Shown: in pieces, positions 19,455 through 28,202 of the stretch | How the letters are laid out: each line of letters starts with the position of its first letter | Numbering within the stretch: position 1 is the first letter of the stretch | Origin: Mesorhizobium tianshanense | GTDB lineage: Bacteria > Pseudomonadota > Alphaproteobacteria > Rhizobiales > Rhizobiaceae | DNA length: 64,000 bases | Direction: 5' to 3' | Assembly: GCF_007830515.1 (NCBI RefSeq) | Contig: NZ_VLKT01000039.1 | Location: 1 to 64,000, forward strand | Made by a program: the position numbers and the translations under genes | Notes under the pieces: generated by a model | Seen by the model: only the letters and a program-made list of their open reading frames with translations | The model's database searches: none | What the model was told of the DNA's origin: nothing

Positions 19455-19751
19455 CTAGTCGTCAATGTCGAGGAAATAGCCGAGCACCAGATCTGGCCAG
19501 AACGCCTCGTGTCGGCCTATCCCTCATAGTCGTTGATGAAATCGCCGCATCCGTAGAGGATCGGCCTCCCCGCATGGGCTTCGATGGCCAGCGGATGATG
19601 CAATGAATGCCCGTGGATGGCTCGGCGCCGGCCTCGTCGACGAGACTGCGGGCAAATCGTCGATGATCGTCGGGAATGTCGTAGCCCCAGTCCAAGGCTG
19701 CGCCTCGATGCCGCGGCCGGTCATTACGTCGCCGCAAAGAAAGACCCTCAT
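19455..19751 (-). pseudogene. CapA-family protein remnant with internal deletion and frameshifts
   Basis: The minus strand starts at 19751 with MRVFLCGDVMTGRGI, the typical CapA N-terminus, and then jumps to late parts of the protein. WGYDIPDDHRRFARSLVDEA is in one frame. HGHSLHHPLAIEAHAGRPI and LYGCGDFINDYEG are in a second frame, which ends in a stop. PDLVLGYFLDID is in a third. CapA proteins are metallophosphatase-fold enzymes tied to polyglutamate or polysaccharide synthesis. Most of the middle is deleted and at least two frameshifts are present, so it is dead. Apart from this remnant, 19303-19836 shows nothing I can call. Confidence 0.8.
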
Positions 19752-19836
19752 CGAATGCCAATCCCAACGCCGGCGACTGCAGCGTTCCTGTATCAACTCA
19801 AGTTTTGAAGAATGCCATCAGGCCGCGTGTGTCGGT

Positions 19837-19850
19837 TTGACGCTAATCAA
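19837..19850 (+). promoter_or_regulatory. FNR/FixK-type box upstream of the hibernation factor gene
   Basis: TTGAC-GCTA-ATCAA, 9 of 10 defined bases. Its centre at 19843.5 predicts a start near 19885, 26 bases before the ATG at 19911. Confidence 0.76.
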
Positions 19851-19910
19851 TGCATTCGCTCGGCGCCGCGCAGAATTTGATCGTTGTTGATCTCTCATTG
19901 CGAGGACGTT

Positions 19911-20462
19911 ATGGAAATCACACCACAGATACGGTTTCGCGGCATGGAACCCTCGCCGTCGGTGGAGGAAGTCATCCGCGAGCGCATTGGGCGGCTGGCG
20001 CGCTTCGACGACCGGATCACATCATGCAACGTCGTGGTCGAAGCACCGCACCGGCATGGCCGCAACGGCAAGATCTATCATGTGCGGGTCGATATCACCG
20101 TGCCTGGCCGCGAAATCGTCGCCGGCGGCGGTCCGGAAGAAAACCATGCCCATGAGGATGTGTATGTCGCGATCCGCGATGGCTTCAATGCGGCGCAGCG
20201 CCAGCTGGAAGACGTCGCGCGCAAGATGAGCGGGCATCGCGTCAAACCGCATCCGGAAAAACACCACGGCACGGTCGTCAGGTTGGTACCCGAGGAAGGT
20301 TTCGGCTTCATTTCAGGTCCGGATGGGCGCGAGTTCTTCTTCCGGCGCGAGAGCATGGCCTCCAGCAGCCAATGGGAGGCCCTTGCGGAAGGCACTCAAG
20401 TGCGTTTTGCCGAGAATGAAGGGGATAAAGGTCCCTACGCCTCCGCCGTCACGCCAGCCTGA
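19911..20462 (+). CDS. ribosome hibernation factor (HPF/RaiA) fused to a cold-shock domain
   Basis: This 183-residue protein is made of two modules. Residues 1-105 form an HPF/RaiA beta-alpha fold, with VEEVIRERIGRLARFDDRI and a YVAIRDGFNAAQRQLEDVA helix, which would sit in the ribosomal decoding centre and silence translation. Residues 118-183 form a cold-shock domain with GTVVRLVPEEGFGFISGPDG and REFFF RNA-binding motifs. The ATG at 19911 follows gaggacg. The FNR box suggests that ribosomes are stored when oxygen falls. The HPF-CSD architecture is known in proteobacteria. Confidence 0.87.
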   Translation: MEITPQIRFRGMEPSPSVEEVIRERIGRLARFDDRITSCNVVVEAPHRHGRNGKIYHVRVDITVPGREIVAGGGPEENHAHEDVYVAIRDGFNAAQRQLEDVARKMSGHRVKPHPEKHHGTVVRLVPEEGFGFISGPDGREFFFRRESMASSSQWEALAEGTQVRFAENEGDKGPYASAVTPA

Positions 20463-20702
20463 TTTTATTGCATCGGAGGAATGACCTACGGCATGCGGGC
20501 CGAAGCAATTGTCTCGATGTCGCAGTCCGGTTGGGCAAGCTATCCCGACGAGCGGGCGTTGGGCGCGCCAGAGAACGTCACCTATCGAGGCCAGCAATTC
20601 TCTCCCTCCGGGACCTGCAACTTATCGGCAACATCTGTCACAACGCTCGCCTGCTTGCCGCTATCAAGGTCGAAAGGCTCATACTCGAGCCCCATGTATT
20701 TT

Positions 20703-21590
20703 TCAGATGGAAGGGGAGACCGCTTCGCAGGCTTCAAAGTGGTTGGCGATCTGCTGGCCAGTTGCAATCCAAACATCGGCTTTGCTCTGCACATGACGCA
20801 GGAAGTCGCGTAGGCTGTGCCAGCGCATCGGCCGTCCGGATACCTGAGGATGAAGAACGAGTGTTGTGACGCCGCCCCAATCATGAGTGGCCTCGAACTC
20901 GTCGATCCACAGCGGAAGTACGGCTTCGCGTCCAAACAACGGTCGTGGGCTGGTACGGCTCGACATGCCGAAGTTCCAGTCATCGAAGGCGAAGTTGACC
21001 GGAATTTCAACCGGTCCCGCAATGCCGTTGTGGGATGCGTGTCGATAAGGCAGGATGTCGTCGCGGAAAGAGCTGGAATAGCGGATGCCGGATTTTGCGA
21101 GATAGGCCAGAAGTTCCGGAAAATTCTCGCCCGAAGGCGCCCGGTAGCCGACGGGTCTTACGCCGAGAACGTTTTGCAGCGCCTCGAAACCGCGGTCGAT
21201 TTCCTCGAAGGCCTCCTCCAAGCGCTCGCGCTCCGGTAACTTGTGCAAATAGCCATGATGGCCGATTTCGTGGCCAGCTTTCAGGATGCCCTCGCACGCA
21301 GCAGGGTGCGCGAGCGCCGTCCACCCTGGCGTGAAGAACGTTCCCTTGAGGGAAAGTTCGTCCATCAACTCGAGAATCTTGCCTATCCCGACACGGGCAT
21401 CGTAACCACCATGCGACGTGGTTACCATGCGATCGACATTCGATGGATTGTTGCCGATCCAGGCTGTCTCGGCGTCGACGTCGAAACCGATGAACAAAGC
21501 GCTCTTCGCGCCGTTCGGCCAGGTCATCGGTGGTGTTTTCGGAGCCGGGTTGAGCGGGCGGGGGCTGAGATCGTAGGTCAAAACAGGCAC
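20703..21590 (-). CDS. polysaccharide-deacetylase-like (carbohydrate esterase 4 / PuuE-type) hydrolase
   Basis: This NodB-fold hydrolase of about 295 residues has FIGFDVDAETAWIG (metal-binding Asp), KGTFFTPGWTALAHP, AGHEIGHHGYLH (metal His pair) and VGYRAPSGEN. No signal peptide is present, so it acts inside the cell on a small amide or imide, as PuuE allantoinase-like members do, rather than on a polymer. The best start is GTG 21590, giving a start that overlaps the end of the MmgE/PrpD gene. It is the last gene of the region 2 catabolic operon. The 240 bases downstream (20463-20702) hold no gene I can support. Confidence 0.85.
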   Translation of the reverse strand: MPVLTYDLSPRPLNPAPKTPPMTWPNGAKSALFIGFDVDAETAWIGNNPSNVDRMVTTSHGGYDARVGIGKILELMDELSLKGTFFTPGWTALAHPAACEGILKAGHEIGHHGYLHKLPERERLEEAFEEIDRGFEALQNVLGVRPVGYRAPSGENFPELLAYLAKSGIRYSSSFRDDILPYRHASHNGIAGPVEIPVNFAFDDWNFGMSSRTSPRPLFGREAVLPLWIDEFEATHDWGGVTTLVLHPQVSGRPMRWHSLRDFLRHVQSKADVWIATGQQIANHFEACEAVSPSI

Positions 21591-21591
21591 C

Positions 21592-22983
21592 TCATTGAAA
21601 CAGCGAGCGGGTGCCGGCATCACCTTCGAGCATAGCATCCAGCGTGCGGCAGTCTTCCAGATTTTCAAGATCGGCAAGGGTGGACCACAGTTTTGCCGCC
21701 TGCTCGGCCGGCAGGCTCATGGTTGCCAACTCATGGAATTTGGCCTCGATCGCTGTCGGCTGCATAGGTCTTTCCGCTGATCCGGTGGCGCGCGGGACCA
21801 TGCGCGAAAAGCTTAGACCATCCTCGAAGACGAGAGCAACGACCGGTTCATCAAGCGGCAACATGGCCTCATCAATACTGAGGCTCATCTTTTGCATCAG
21901 CGCATGCACACGCCTGTCGGCGCGGCGCTCGGCGGAATAAGCCTGCAGGCCGGCCGTGCCGAATACGCAGCGGGCGGCGAGCGCGTAGGGGAGGCTCATC
22001 TGGGTCGGTGCCATAGCAGCGTTTTGCTTGGCACCGCACATCTCCATCAGCATGGCGCTCATGCGCAGTTCGATCCTATCGATCTGGGTGGGATCGCGCC
22101 CTGTTTCGTGGAGCAGGTCCTCGAGTGCGTCAACCGCGGAATGGGCGCCCCGACAGGACGCATATGGTTTCAGCACCGCGCGTTTGATCTTCCAGGTCTC
22201 GCCAAGATCCTCGCAGAGTTTCTGCGGCTGGCAGGCCTCCTTGTTGAAAGTGCGAAAGAAACCGCCCCAGACGTCTTCGAAGACCTTCGAGGGACCAGCA
22301 AAACCTTGCGACGCCAAAAGGGCTGCAAGCAGGCCGCCTTCGGCGGCGCGACCGGCATGGATCTTCTTGGCCTGCGATCCGTCGTGGATGAAGGCCCAAA
22401 GGCCGGACGAAAAACTGGTGGCAAGCGTGATGGCGTCGCGGGTGGCGGGCGCATCAAGGCCGCGAAGATTGGCAACGGCCGCAGCGGCGGCGAGCGTACC
22501 GCATGTGCCCGTCGAGTGCCAACCGAGACTGTTGTGGCTGTCGTAGCCGCCGGTCGCCTCTAGGATGCGCCGTCCGGTGTCGTATCCGGCGACGATCGCG
22601 GCGATCATTTCCTTGCCGGATATTGCGCGCGACGATTCGGCCAGGGAAGCGAGCACGGCGGGCAACACGACGGCGCCCGAGTGGTCACACCCGCCGGCGT
22701 CGTCCAGTTCGAAGGCGTGAGCGGCAACGCCGTTGACCAGCGCGGCATCGCGCGCATTGGCGAGCTCGGCGGTGCCCCAGATACGGACCTTGCCCTCCGA
22801 TCCGATCACTTGTCGCGCTATTCGGAACTCGTTCGAACGGGCGCCGGCCAGGGCGGCGCCGAGTGTGTCGGCAATGTGTATTTTCGTCTTTTCGATGACG
22901 TCGGCAGGAAGCAGTTCGAACCGAAGGGTCGAAACGAAAGTCGCCAGTCTGTCGACAGGGGCGTCTTCGAGAACGCGGGACAT
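21592..22983 (-). CDS. MmgE/PrpD-family protein (possible epimerase or dehydratase)
   Basis: This 463-residue protein belongs to the MmgE/PrpD fold, which includes 2-methylcitrate dehydratase, cis-aconitate decarboxylase and iminodisuccinate epimerase. Family signs are the start VDRLATFVSTLRFELLPADV, HAFELDD followed by HSGAVVLPA, GWHSTGTCGTLAAAAA and KPYASCRGAHSAVDAL. It lies in an operon with a C-N lyase and an amino acid ABC transporter and lacks citrate-cycle neighbours, which makes an epimerase role more likely than methylcitrate dehydration. That assignment is inference. The ATG at 22983 is chosen over one at 23019. Confidence 0.85.
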   Translation of the reverse strand: MSRVLEDAPVDRLATFVSTLRFELLPADVIEKTKIHIADTLGAALAGARSNEFRIARQVIGSEGKVRIWGTAELANARDAALVNGVAAHAFELDDAGGCDHSGAVVLPAVLASLAESSRAISGKEMIAAIVAGYDTGRRILEATGGYDSHNSLGWHSTGTCGTLAAAAAVANLRGLDAPATRDAITLATSFSSGLWAFIHDGSQAKKIHAGRAAEGGLLAALLASQGFAGPSKVFEDVWGGFFRTFNKEACQPQKLCEDLGETWKIKRAVLKPYASCRGAHSAVDALEDLLHETGRDPTQIDRIELRMSAMLMEMCGAKQNAAMAPTQMSLPYALAARCVFGTAGLQAYSAERRADRRVHALMQKMSLSIDEAMLPLDEPVVALVFEDGLSFSRMVPRATGSAERPMQPTAIEAKFHELATMSLPAEQAAKLWSTLADLENLEDCRTLDAMLEGDAGTRSLFQ

Positions 22984-23059
22984 GGTTGTCTTCTCTGGGT
23001 ACAGGAACTGGGTCGGCATCCCGTGCTTCGTCTGCGGCGTTAGCCGCGCGGCCAGTAGT

Positions 23060-23088
23060 CTGGCCCCGGCCGAAAGGGTCGGGGCCAG
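23060..23088 (-). terminator. strong hairpin between the ABC binding protein and MmgE/PrpD genes
   Basis: CTGGCCCCG pairs with CGGGGCCAG (nine perfect pairs, 11-base loop). No T-run follows on the minus strand, so it is better seen as an mRNA-stabilising or partial-termination hairpin downstream of the binding protein gene than as a true operon end. Confidence 0.6.
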
Positions 23089-23100
23089 GATGTGTTCGCG

Positions 23101-23931
23101 CTACTTGACGGCATTGCCGTTAATGTAGATTCCGTCGAGTAGGGTGCCTTCGAGGCCATGCTTGGCGAAGATCGCCTTGTATTCTCCACTGTCTATCAAC
23201 GCCTGGAGGGCGGCTGCATAGGCGTCGCGCAGTTCGGTGTCCTTCTTGGCGAAGCCGATGCCTTGGTAGACAGCGGTGAAGGGTTCGCCGACAACAGCAT
23301 AGGTATTCTTTTCGAGGTTCAGTAGGTAGGGGAGCGTTTCGGAGCCCTGCACCGCTGCATCCACGCGGCCCTGCTTCAACTGCGCGCGGGCATCGGCCGA
23401 ACCTTCCGTGCCGACGACCTTGATGGCCGGCAGACCGGCAGCTTCGCAGTTTGCGGCGCTCCACTTCACCGTTTCATCCGGGAAGGAGGTGCGTCGGCTC
23501 ATGCCGACGGTCTTGCCGCAGAAGTTGGGCAGGGTCTTAAACTCGTCCTTGCGGGCAAAGGTCGTGTAGAACTGGGCGCCGGACTTCATGTAGTCAACGA
23601 AGTCGAGCGTATCACGGCGCTTCGGCAGATCGCTCATGCCGCTGTGGATGAGGTCGACGCGGCCCGTGGTCAGCGAGGAGATCATCTGCTCGAAGCCGAT
23701 ATCGGCCCACTCGACCGTGGTGCCGAGCTGCTTTGCGAGAGCAAGGCCGAGATCGATGTCGACGCCCATCAGTTCGTTGGTCGCCGGATCCTTGTATTCC
23801 ATCGGAGGGTAGTTCGGCTGGTTGGCGACGATCACCTTGCCGGCTGACTTGATTCGTTCCGGCAGTCCTTCGGCATTGACCGAGGTGGCGGCAAGGCATG
23901 TAACAGCGACCATTGCGAGATGCTTGTTCAT
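23101..23931 (-). CDS. polar amino acid ABC transporter, periplasmic binding protein
   Basis: This 276-residue family 3 solute-binding protein has a signal peptide (HLAMVAVTCLAATSVNA) and then GKVIVANQPNYPPMEYKDPA, GVDIDLGLALAKQLG, FEQMISSLTTGRVDLI and MSDLPKRRDTLDFVDYM. It would capture a charged amino-acid-like substrate in the periplasm and deliver it to the permease and ATPase encoded upstream. ATG 23931 (ggggaac before it) is favoured over 23943. The ligand cannot be read from the sequence; the operon's lyase suggests an N-substituted aspartate or similar. Confidence 0.9.
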   Translation of the reverse strand: MNKHLAMVAVTCLAATSVNAEGLPERIKSAGKVIVANQPNYPPMEYKDPATNELMGVDIDLGLALAKQLGTTVEWADIGFEQMISSLTTGRVDLIHSGMSDLPKRRDTLDFVDYMKSGAQFYTTFARKDEFKTLPNFCGKTVGMSRRTSFPDETVKWSAANCEAAGLPAIKVVGTEGSADARAQLKQGRVDAAVQGSETLPYLLNLEKNTYAVVGEPFTAVYQGIGFAKKDTELRDAYAAALQALIDSGEYKAIFAKHGLEGTLLDGIYINGNAVK

Positions 23932-23995
23932 GTGGTTCCCCATTTCTGATCCTGGTTTGGTACTGGAAGATTTTTCAAACCCGCCAGTTTTTCTC

Positions 23996-24766
23996 TCAGC
24001 TGTGAACGGCCCTGATGAATTCTTCCGTTCTGGCACTTTTCGGGGCACTGAGAACCTCCGATGCCAAGCCTGTTTCAACCACTTTTCCGGTCTCCATGAA
24101 GGTGACGGTATTGGCTACATTGCGTGCGAAACCCAATTCGTGAGTGACGACGATCATGGTCATTCCGGACGCTGCCAGATCTTTCATGACGTCGAGGACT
24201 TCCGAGACGAGCTCCGGATCGAGCGCCGATGTGGGCTCGTCGAAGAGAATGACATCCGGCTGCATGCCCATGGCGCGGGCGATGGCGACGCGCTGCTGCT
24301 GGCCGCCCGAAAGTTCAGACGGGTAATGATTTGCCTTTTCCGTGAGGCCGACACGTTCAAGCAAGGCGAGAGCTCGCTCGCGTGCTTCCTTGACCGGTTC
24401 GCTCAGCACATGAACCGGGCCTTCGATAATGTTCTCGATCGCTGTTTTATGCGGGAAAAGATTGAACCGCTGGAAGACCATGCCGATGCGTCGACGCTGA
24501 CGGGATATTTCCGCGTCACTTATCTCGTGCAGATCGTTGCCTTCCCGCCGGTAGCCCATCAGTTCGTCGTCTACCCAGATGGCACCCTTATCCATGCGCT
24601 CAAGCAAGTTGATGCAGCGCAGGAGCGTGCTCTTTCCGGAGCCAGACGGACCGATGATGCAGCTCACTTCGCCGCGAGCAACGTCCATGTTGACTTTATC
24701 GAGGGCGCGGAAGTCTCCGTAGTTCTTTGTAACATCGACGGCCTTTATGAGGATGTCCTTAATCAT
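23996..24766 (-). CDS. polar amino acid ABC transporter, ATP-binding protein
   Basis: This 256-residue GlnQ/HisP-type ATPase has Walker A GPSGSGKSTLLRCINLLE, the Q-loop MVFQRFNLFPH, the signature LSGGQQQRVAIARAM, Walker B VILFDEPTSALDPELV and the switch His in VVTHELGFA. It powers uptake through the adjacent permease. The ATG at 24766, six bases after gagg, is more likely than a GTG at 24778 that overlaps the permease end. Confidence 0.93.
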   Translation of the reverse strand: MIKDILIKAVDVTKNYGDFRALDKVNMDVARGEVSCIIGPSGSGKSTLLRCINLLERMDKGAIWVDDELMGYRREGNDLHEISDAEISRQRRRIGMVFQRFNLFPHKTAIENIIEGPVHVLSEPVKEARERALALLERVGLTEKANHYPSELSGGQQQRVAIARAMGMQPDVILFDEPTSALDPELVSEVLDVMKDLAASGMTMIVVTHELGFARNVANTVTFMETGKVVETGLASEVLSAPKSARTEEFIRAVHS

Positions 24767-24774
24767 GACCGACC

Positions 24775-25647
24775 TCACATGGATGCGCGGATAGATTTCG
24801 AACCGCGTCCGAAATAGCGTTCGATGTAGTGCTGGCCGACCGACAGGACGGAAACTACGGCGAGGTACCAGAAGCTTGCCACCAGCAGCAGTTCAAGAAC
24901 GCGGGTGTTGGCGAAGTAGATTATCTGGGCATTGTGCAATATTTCGGAATATTGGATGACGCTTGCCAGCGATGTCAGCTTTACCATTCCGATCACTTCA
25001 TTCCCGATCGGTGGAACCATGACGCGCATGGCCTGTGGCAGGACGATACGGCGCAGCATCTTCATCTGCGTCATACCGATGGTCCGCGCTGCTTCGTACT
25101 GACCGCTATCCACCGACAGAAGTCCGCTTCGCACGACTTCCGAAGTATATGCTCCCTGTGAGATGCCGAGGCCGAGCATGGCGGCAACGAAAGGTGTCAT
25201 GATGTCCACCGTCCTGATCTCGAAGAGGCCAGGGATCCCCATCGTTGGAAATATCAGTGCCAGATTGAACCATAGCATCAGCTGCAACAGGGCCGGTGCT
25301 CCGCGGAACACCCAGACATAGCCGATGGCAATCGAAGACAGTACTGGATTGCCGGAAATGCGCATGATGGCGATCACGACGCCGAGCACGATGCCGATGC
25401 TCATGGCTGCTGCCGTCATAACAAGTGTGTTCACGAGGCCGTCGAGAATGGCCGGCGCAAACAGGAAGTCGCGTACGTAGCTCCATTCGATCTGCCCGAC
25501 GCTGAAAGCACGAGCCAGGCCAGCCAGCAGGAGGAGGACGATGGCTGCGGCGACCATTCGGCCAATATGGCGCTTCGGTACAAGTTTCAGATGGGCGATC
25601 TCGTATTTGTCGTCGGCGCGGGCGGGGCTGTCGGTTGCGGCAGTCAT
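24775..25647 (-). CDS. polar amino acid ABC transporter, permease
   Basis: This 290-residue HisM/GlnP-type permease has a cytoplasmic N-terminal extension of about 30 residues, then several membrane helices and the EAA loop (GQYEAARTIGMTQMKMLRRI followed by VLPQAMRVMVPP). Only one permease gene is present, so it probably works as a homodimer. It starts on the last base of the lyase stop codon (TGATG), showing tight coupling to the lyase gene. Confidence 0.91.
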   Translation of the reverse strand: MTAATDSPARADDKYEIAHLKLVPKRHIGRMVAAAIVLLLLAGLARAFSVGQIEWSYVRDFLFAPAILDGLVNTLVMTAAAMSIGIVLGVVIAIMRISGNPVLSSIAIGYVWVFRGAPALLQLMLWFNLALIFPTMGIPGLFEIRTVDIMTPFVAAMLGLGISQGAYTSEVVRSGLLSVDSGQYEAARTIGMTQMKMLRRIVLPQAMRVMVPPIGNEVIGMVKLTSLASVIQYSEILHNAQIIYFANTRVLELLLVASFWYLAVVSVLSVGQHYIERYFGRGSKSIRASM

Positions 25648-27110
25648 CAGCTTCGCAACTCCTGAGCGTCGTTCCTCTGGTGGTCGGCGGTATGTGCCTT
25701 CACGGGCGCTTCGGCGAAGGCGCGGCAGGCCTCGATCGCCATCTCGAACCGCGCGATCTGTTCGCGGACACGGACTGGCGCTGTGGCGCCATAACCGGTC
25801 CTGCTGGCAAGAGCCTTGTCAAGCGCGATGGCTGCAAGCATGCCTGCGTTCAGACGCAGGTCGATCTTCGGCAGATCATCCTCCGTCAGGCCGGCGAGAT
25901 CATGGCCACGCTCCTCGCAGTAGCGGACAACCGCGCCGGTTACCTCATGCGCCTCCGCGAAGGGTACGTTCTGCCCGACCAGCCAATCGGCGACCTCGGT
26001 TGCCAGCGTGAAGCCCTTTGGGGCCTCCTCGCGCAGTTTCTCGACGTCGAATTCAAGCGTGGCAACCATGCCGGCAAAAGCCGGAAGAACCAGCTCGAGG
26101 ATGTCGATCGCCTCGAACAGGCTGCGCTTGTCTTCGGCCAGGTCGCGATTATAGGCGAGCGGCATGGCCTTCATCGTGGCGAGGAAGCCCGCGACATTGC
26201 CGATCAGCGTCCCAGACATGCCCCGCGTCAGTTCGGCGACATCGGGGTTCTTCTTCTGCGGCATGATAGACGAGCCAGTGGAGTATGAATCGTGCAGCCG
26301 AACCCAGCTGAATTGCTTGGAGCTCCAGATGCAGATCTCTTCCGCCAACCGCGACAGGTCCACCGCGACGAGCGAGCAGATGAACAGAAATTCCGCCACG
26401 TGGTCGCGGGCCGAGACGGCATCTATGGAGTTTTCGCAGGCGGCGGAATAGCCAAGCTCGATGGCGGACTGGTCCGGCCGGCAGGCAATGCCGGAACCGG
26501 CAAGCGCGGCGGCACCGAGCGGTGAGCGGTCAAATCGGCGATCCCAATCCTGAAGCCGCAGCAGGTCGCGCAACAGCGACTGGGCGTGCGCCATCAGATG
26601 GTGACCGAGCACGATCGGCTGTGCGGGCTGGAGATGGGTAAAACCTGGCATGACCGTTTCGGTGTGACGTGAGGCTTGGTCCATCAGGGCTTCCTCGACG
26701 GAAATAATGCCCCGCGAGATTTCGCGGGCCATCCGGCGAAGATAGAGGCGTGTGTTGTTTGCGGTTTGGTCGTTACGGGAACGCCCCGCTCGCAGCTTTC
26801 CGCCGAGGGCACCCAGGCGCGCCATTAGTAGACGCTCCAGGAACGTATGAACGTCCTCGTCGCCGGCGACAGGCTCCTCTCGGCCGCTTCCGACATCCGC
26901 CTCGATAGCGTCGAGCGCAATTCGAATGGCGGAGAATTCGTCTTCATCCAGCACGCCGGCACGTTTCAACTCGGAAGCATGGGCGCGGGAGCCGGCGATA
27001 TCCTCCCGATATAGGCGGAAGTAAGACTTCGGAGCGCGTGAGAGATTGGCTAGGGCTTCCGACGGTCCGGACTTGAAGCGTCCACCCCAGAGCTGAGTGG
27101 GTGCAGCCAT
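25647..27110 (-). CDS. argininosuccinate-lyase-family C-N lyase, probably catabolic
   Basis: This 487-residue member of the fumarase/aspartase superfamily carries WGGRFKSGPSE, then LYREDIAGSRAHASELKRAG, GRSRNDQTANNTRLYLRR, TVMPGFTHLQPAQPIVLGHH and the flexible signature loop GSSIMPQKKNPD with its catalytic Ser. The family splits argininosuccinate, but ethylenediaminedisuccinate and iminodisuccinate lyases belong to the same superfamily. No other arginine gene is nearby. The operon partners are an amino acid ABC importer and an MmgE/PrpD protein, so this is likely a catabolic lyase releasing fumarate from an N-(dicarboxyethyl) amino compound. ATG 27110 is the family-like start. The 27111-27260 gap is the divergent promoter region. 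Confidence 0.87.
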   Translation of the reverse strand: MAAPTQLWGGRFKSGPSEALANLSRAPKSYFRLYREDIAGSRAHASELKRAGVLDEDEFSAIRIALDAIEADVGSGREEPVAGDEDVHTFLERLLMARLGALGGKLRAGRSRNDQTANNTRLYLRRMAREISRGIISVEEALMDQASRHTETVMPGFTHLQPAQPIVLGHHLMAHAQSLLRDLLRLQDWDRRFDRSPLGAAALAGSGIACRPDQSAIELGYSAACENSIDAVSARDHVAEFLFICSLVAVDLSRLAEEICIWSSKQFSWVRLHDSYSTGSSIMPQKKNPDVAELTRGMSGTLIGNVAGFLATMKAMPLAYNRDLAEDKRSLFEAIDILELVLPAFAGMVATLEFDVEKLREEAPKGFTLATEVADWLVGQNVPFAEAHEVTGAVVRYCEERGHDLAGLTEDDLPKIDLRLNAGMLAAIALDKALASRTGYGATAPVRVREQIARFEMAIEACRAFAEAPVKAHTADHQRNDAQELRS

Positions 27111-27260
27111 CCGCAATCCCCTGTGTAAACTTTTAGCAAGGCTCCCATGTGCCCCTTTGTTGGGCAAGCGAAGTTATTTCGCTTCACTATGACAAAAACG
27201 ACTAGTTCAGATATTCGGTTGGGTTTACTGGCTTGAAGCGAAGACGTCGGCCATGGACGG

Positions 27261-28202
27261 ATGCATGGCATGGCCAGTTGGAACAAAGCGGAGAATTGCG
27301 TGGCATCCGGCCGACGGCGCTTACCTTCGATAACCGCCCTACAGGTGCTGCTGGCAGTGGCCGAGAGAGGATCGACCAGCGCCGCTGCCGACGGCACGTC
27401 CCTGTCGCAGAGCGCCGTCAGCAAGCAATTACTGGCGTTGGAGGACCTGATCGGCAGTCCGGCATTCGTCCGCACACCGCGTGGCATGATACCGACCGAG
27501 GTCGGCTCGATTTACATCGAACAGGCGCGGACAGCGTTGAAGGCGATGGAGGACGCGGCGCTGCGCGTCGCACGCCTGAAACCTGGACCCCGCGTGCTGC
27601 GTCTTCAGGTGCCACCCATCTTCGGAGATCGCTGGCTGCTGCCGCGCTTCGTGCAGTTCACCGAGAAGCATCCCGAGATCGAGGTGCAGTTCACCACTTT
27701 CGTGTCGCCCACCCAATCGGAGGTTCCGGACGGCATATTCCGTTTCCTCTCGAAGCCTCAGCAGGGGGAGGAGACGCATTATCTCTTCGGGCGTGAGGTC
27801 CTCCTGGTGAGCGCACCGTCCTACTGGGAAAAGGCCGGTTGGCCGCAGACGATCGCGGACCTAGCCAGCGGTGTGATGTTGGAGCATCCCCAGACCCCGC
27901 TGCATTGGCGACACTTTGCCGAGAGCCATGGCGAAGCCGGACTGGAAGCGCGACATACGACGCGCTTCGGCTACTACACCATGGTCATCCGCGCCGCACT
28001 GGCTGGACAGGGTATGGCGTTGATCCCGCGCGGCTTGATGCTCGACGACTTGGCAGCCGGGCGGCTCGCCAACCCGAGCGGTTTCGGCTACCGTAGTGAC
28101 TACGGCTACTGGTTCGCAAAGGCGCAAGATATCGCGCCGAGCGCATCGATACAGACCTTCGAGAAGTGGCTGATGGCGGAAGCCGAGGGAATGCGGGACT
28201 GA
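27261..28202 (+). CDS. LysR-family transcriptional regulator
   Basis: This 313-residue regulator has an N-terminal winged helix at about residues 22-80 (ITALQVLLAVAERGSTSAAA, LSQSAVSKQLLALED) and a periplasmic-binding-fold effector domain. Its residues after the HTH resemble GcvA-type regulators. It is transcribed away from the lyase-ABC-MmgE/PrpD operon, the standard position for its activator. The start may be ATG 27261 or 27270; neither ribosome site is strong. I could not pick out a T-N11-A box with certainty in the 150-base divergent region. Confidence 0.9.
   Translation: MHGMASWNKAENCVASGRRRLPSITALQVLLAVAERGSTSAAADGTSLSQSAVSKQLLALEDLIGSPAFVRTPRGMIPTEVGSIYIEQARTALKAMEDAALRVARLKPGPRVLRLQVPPIFGDRWLLPRFVQFTEKHPEIEVQFTTFVSPTQSEVPDGIFRFLSKPQQGEETHYLFGREVLLVSAPSYWEKAGWPQTIADLASGVMLEHPQTPLHWRHFAESHGEAGLEARHTTRFGYYTMVIRAALAGQGMALIPRGLMLDDLAAGRLANPSGFGYRSDYGYWFAKAQDIAPSASIQTFEKWLMAEAEGMRD

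Noticed and set aside
20481..20813. 110-codon plus-strand frame with a good ribosome site (ggagga)
   Set aside because: No recognisable protein pattern, and its second half runs antisense over the deacetylase gene. The ribosome site alone is not enough.
25647..27110. Housekeeping argininosuccinate lyase (argH)
   Set aside because: The family fits, but the operon has an amino acid importer and an MmgE/PrpD gene and no arginine genes. A catabolic C-N lyase is more likely, so the argH symbol was not given.
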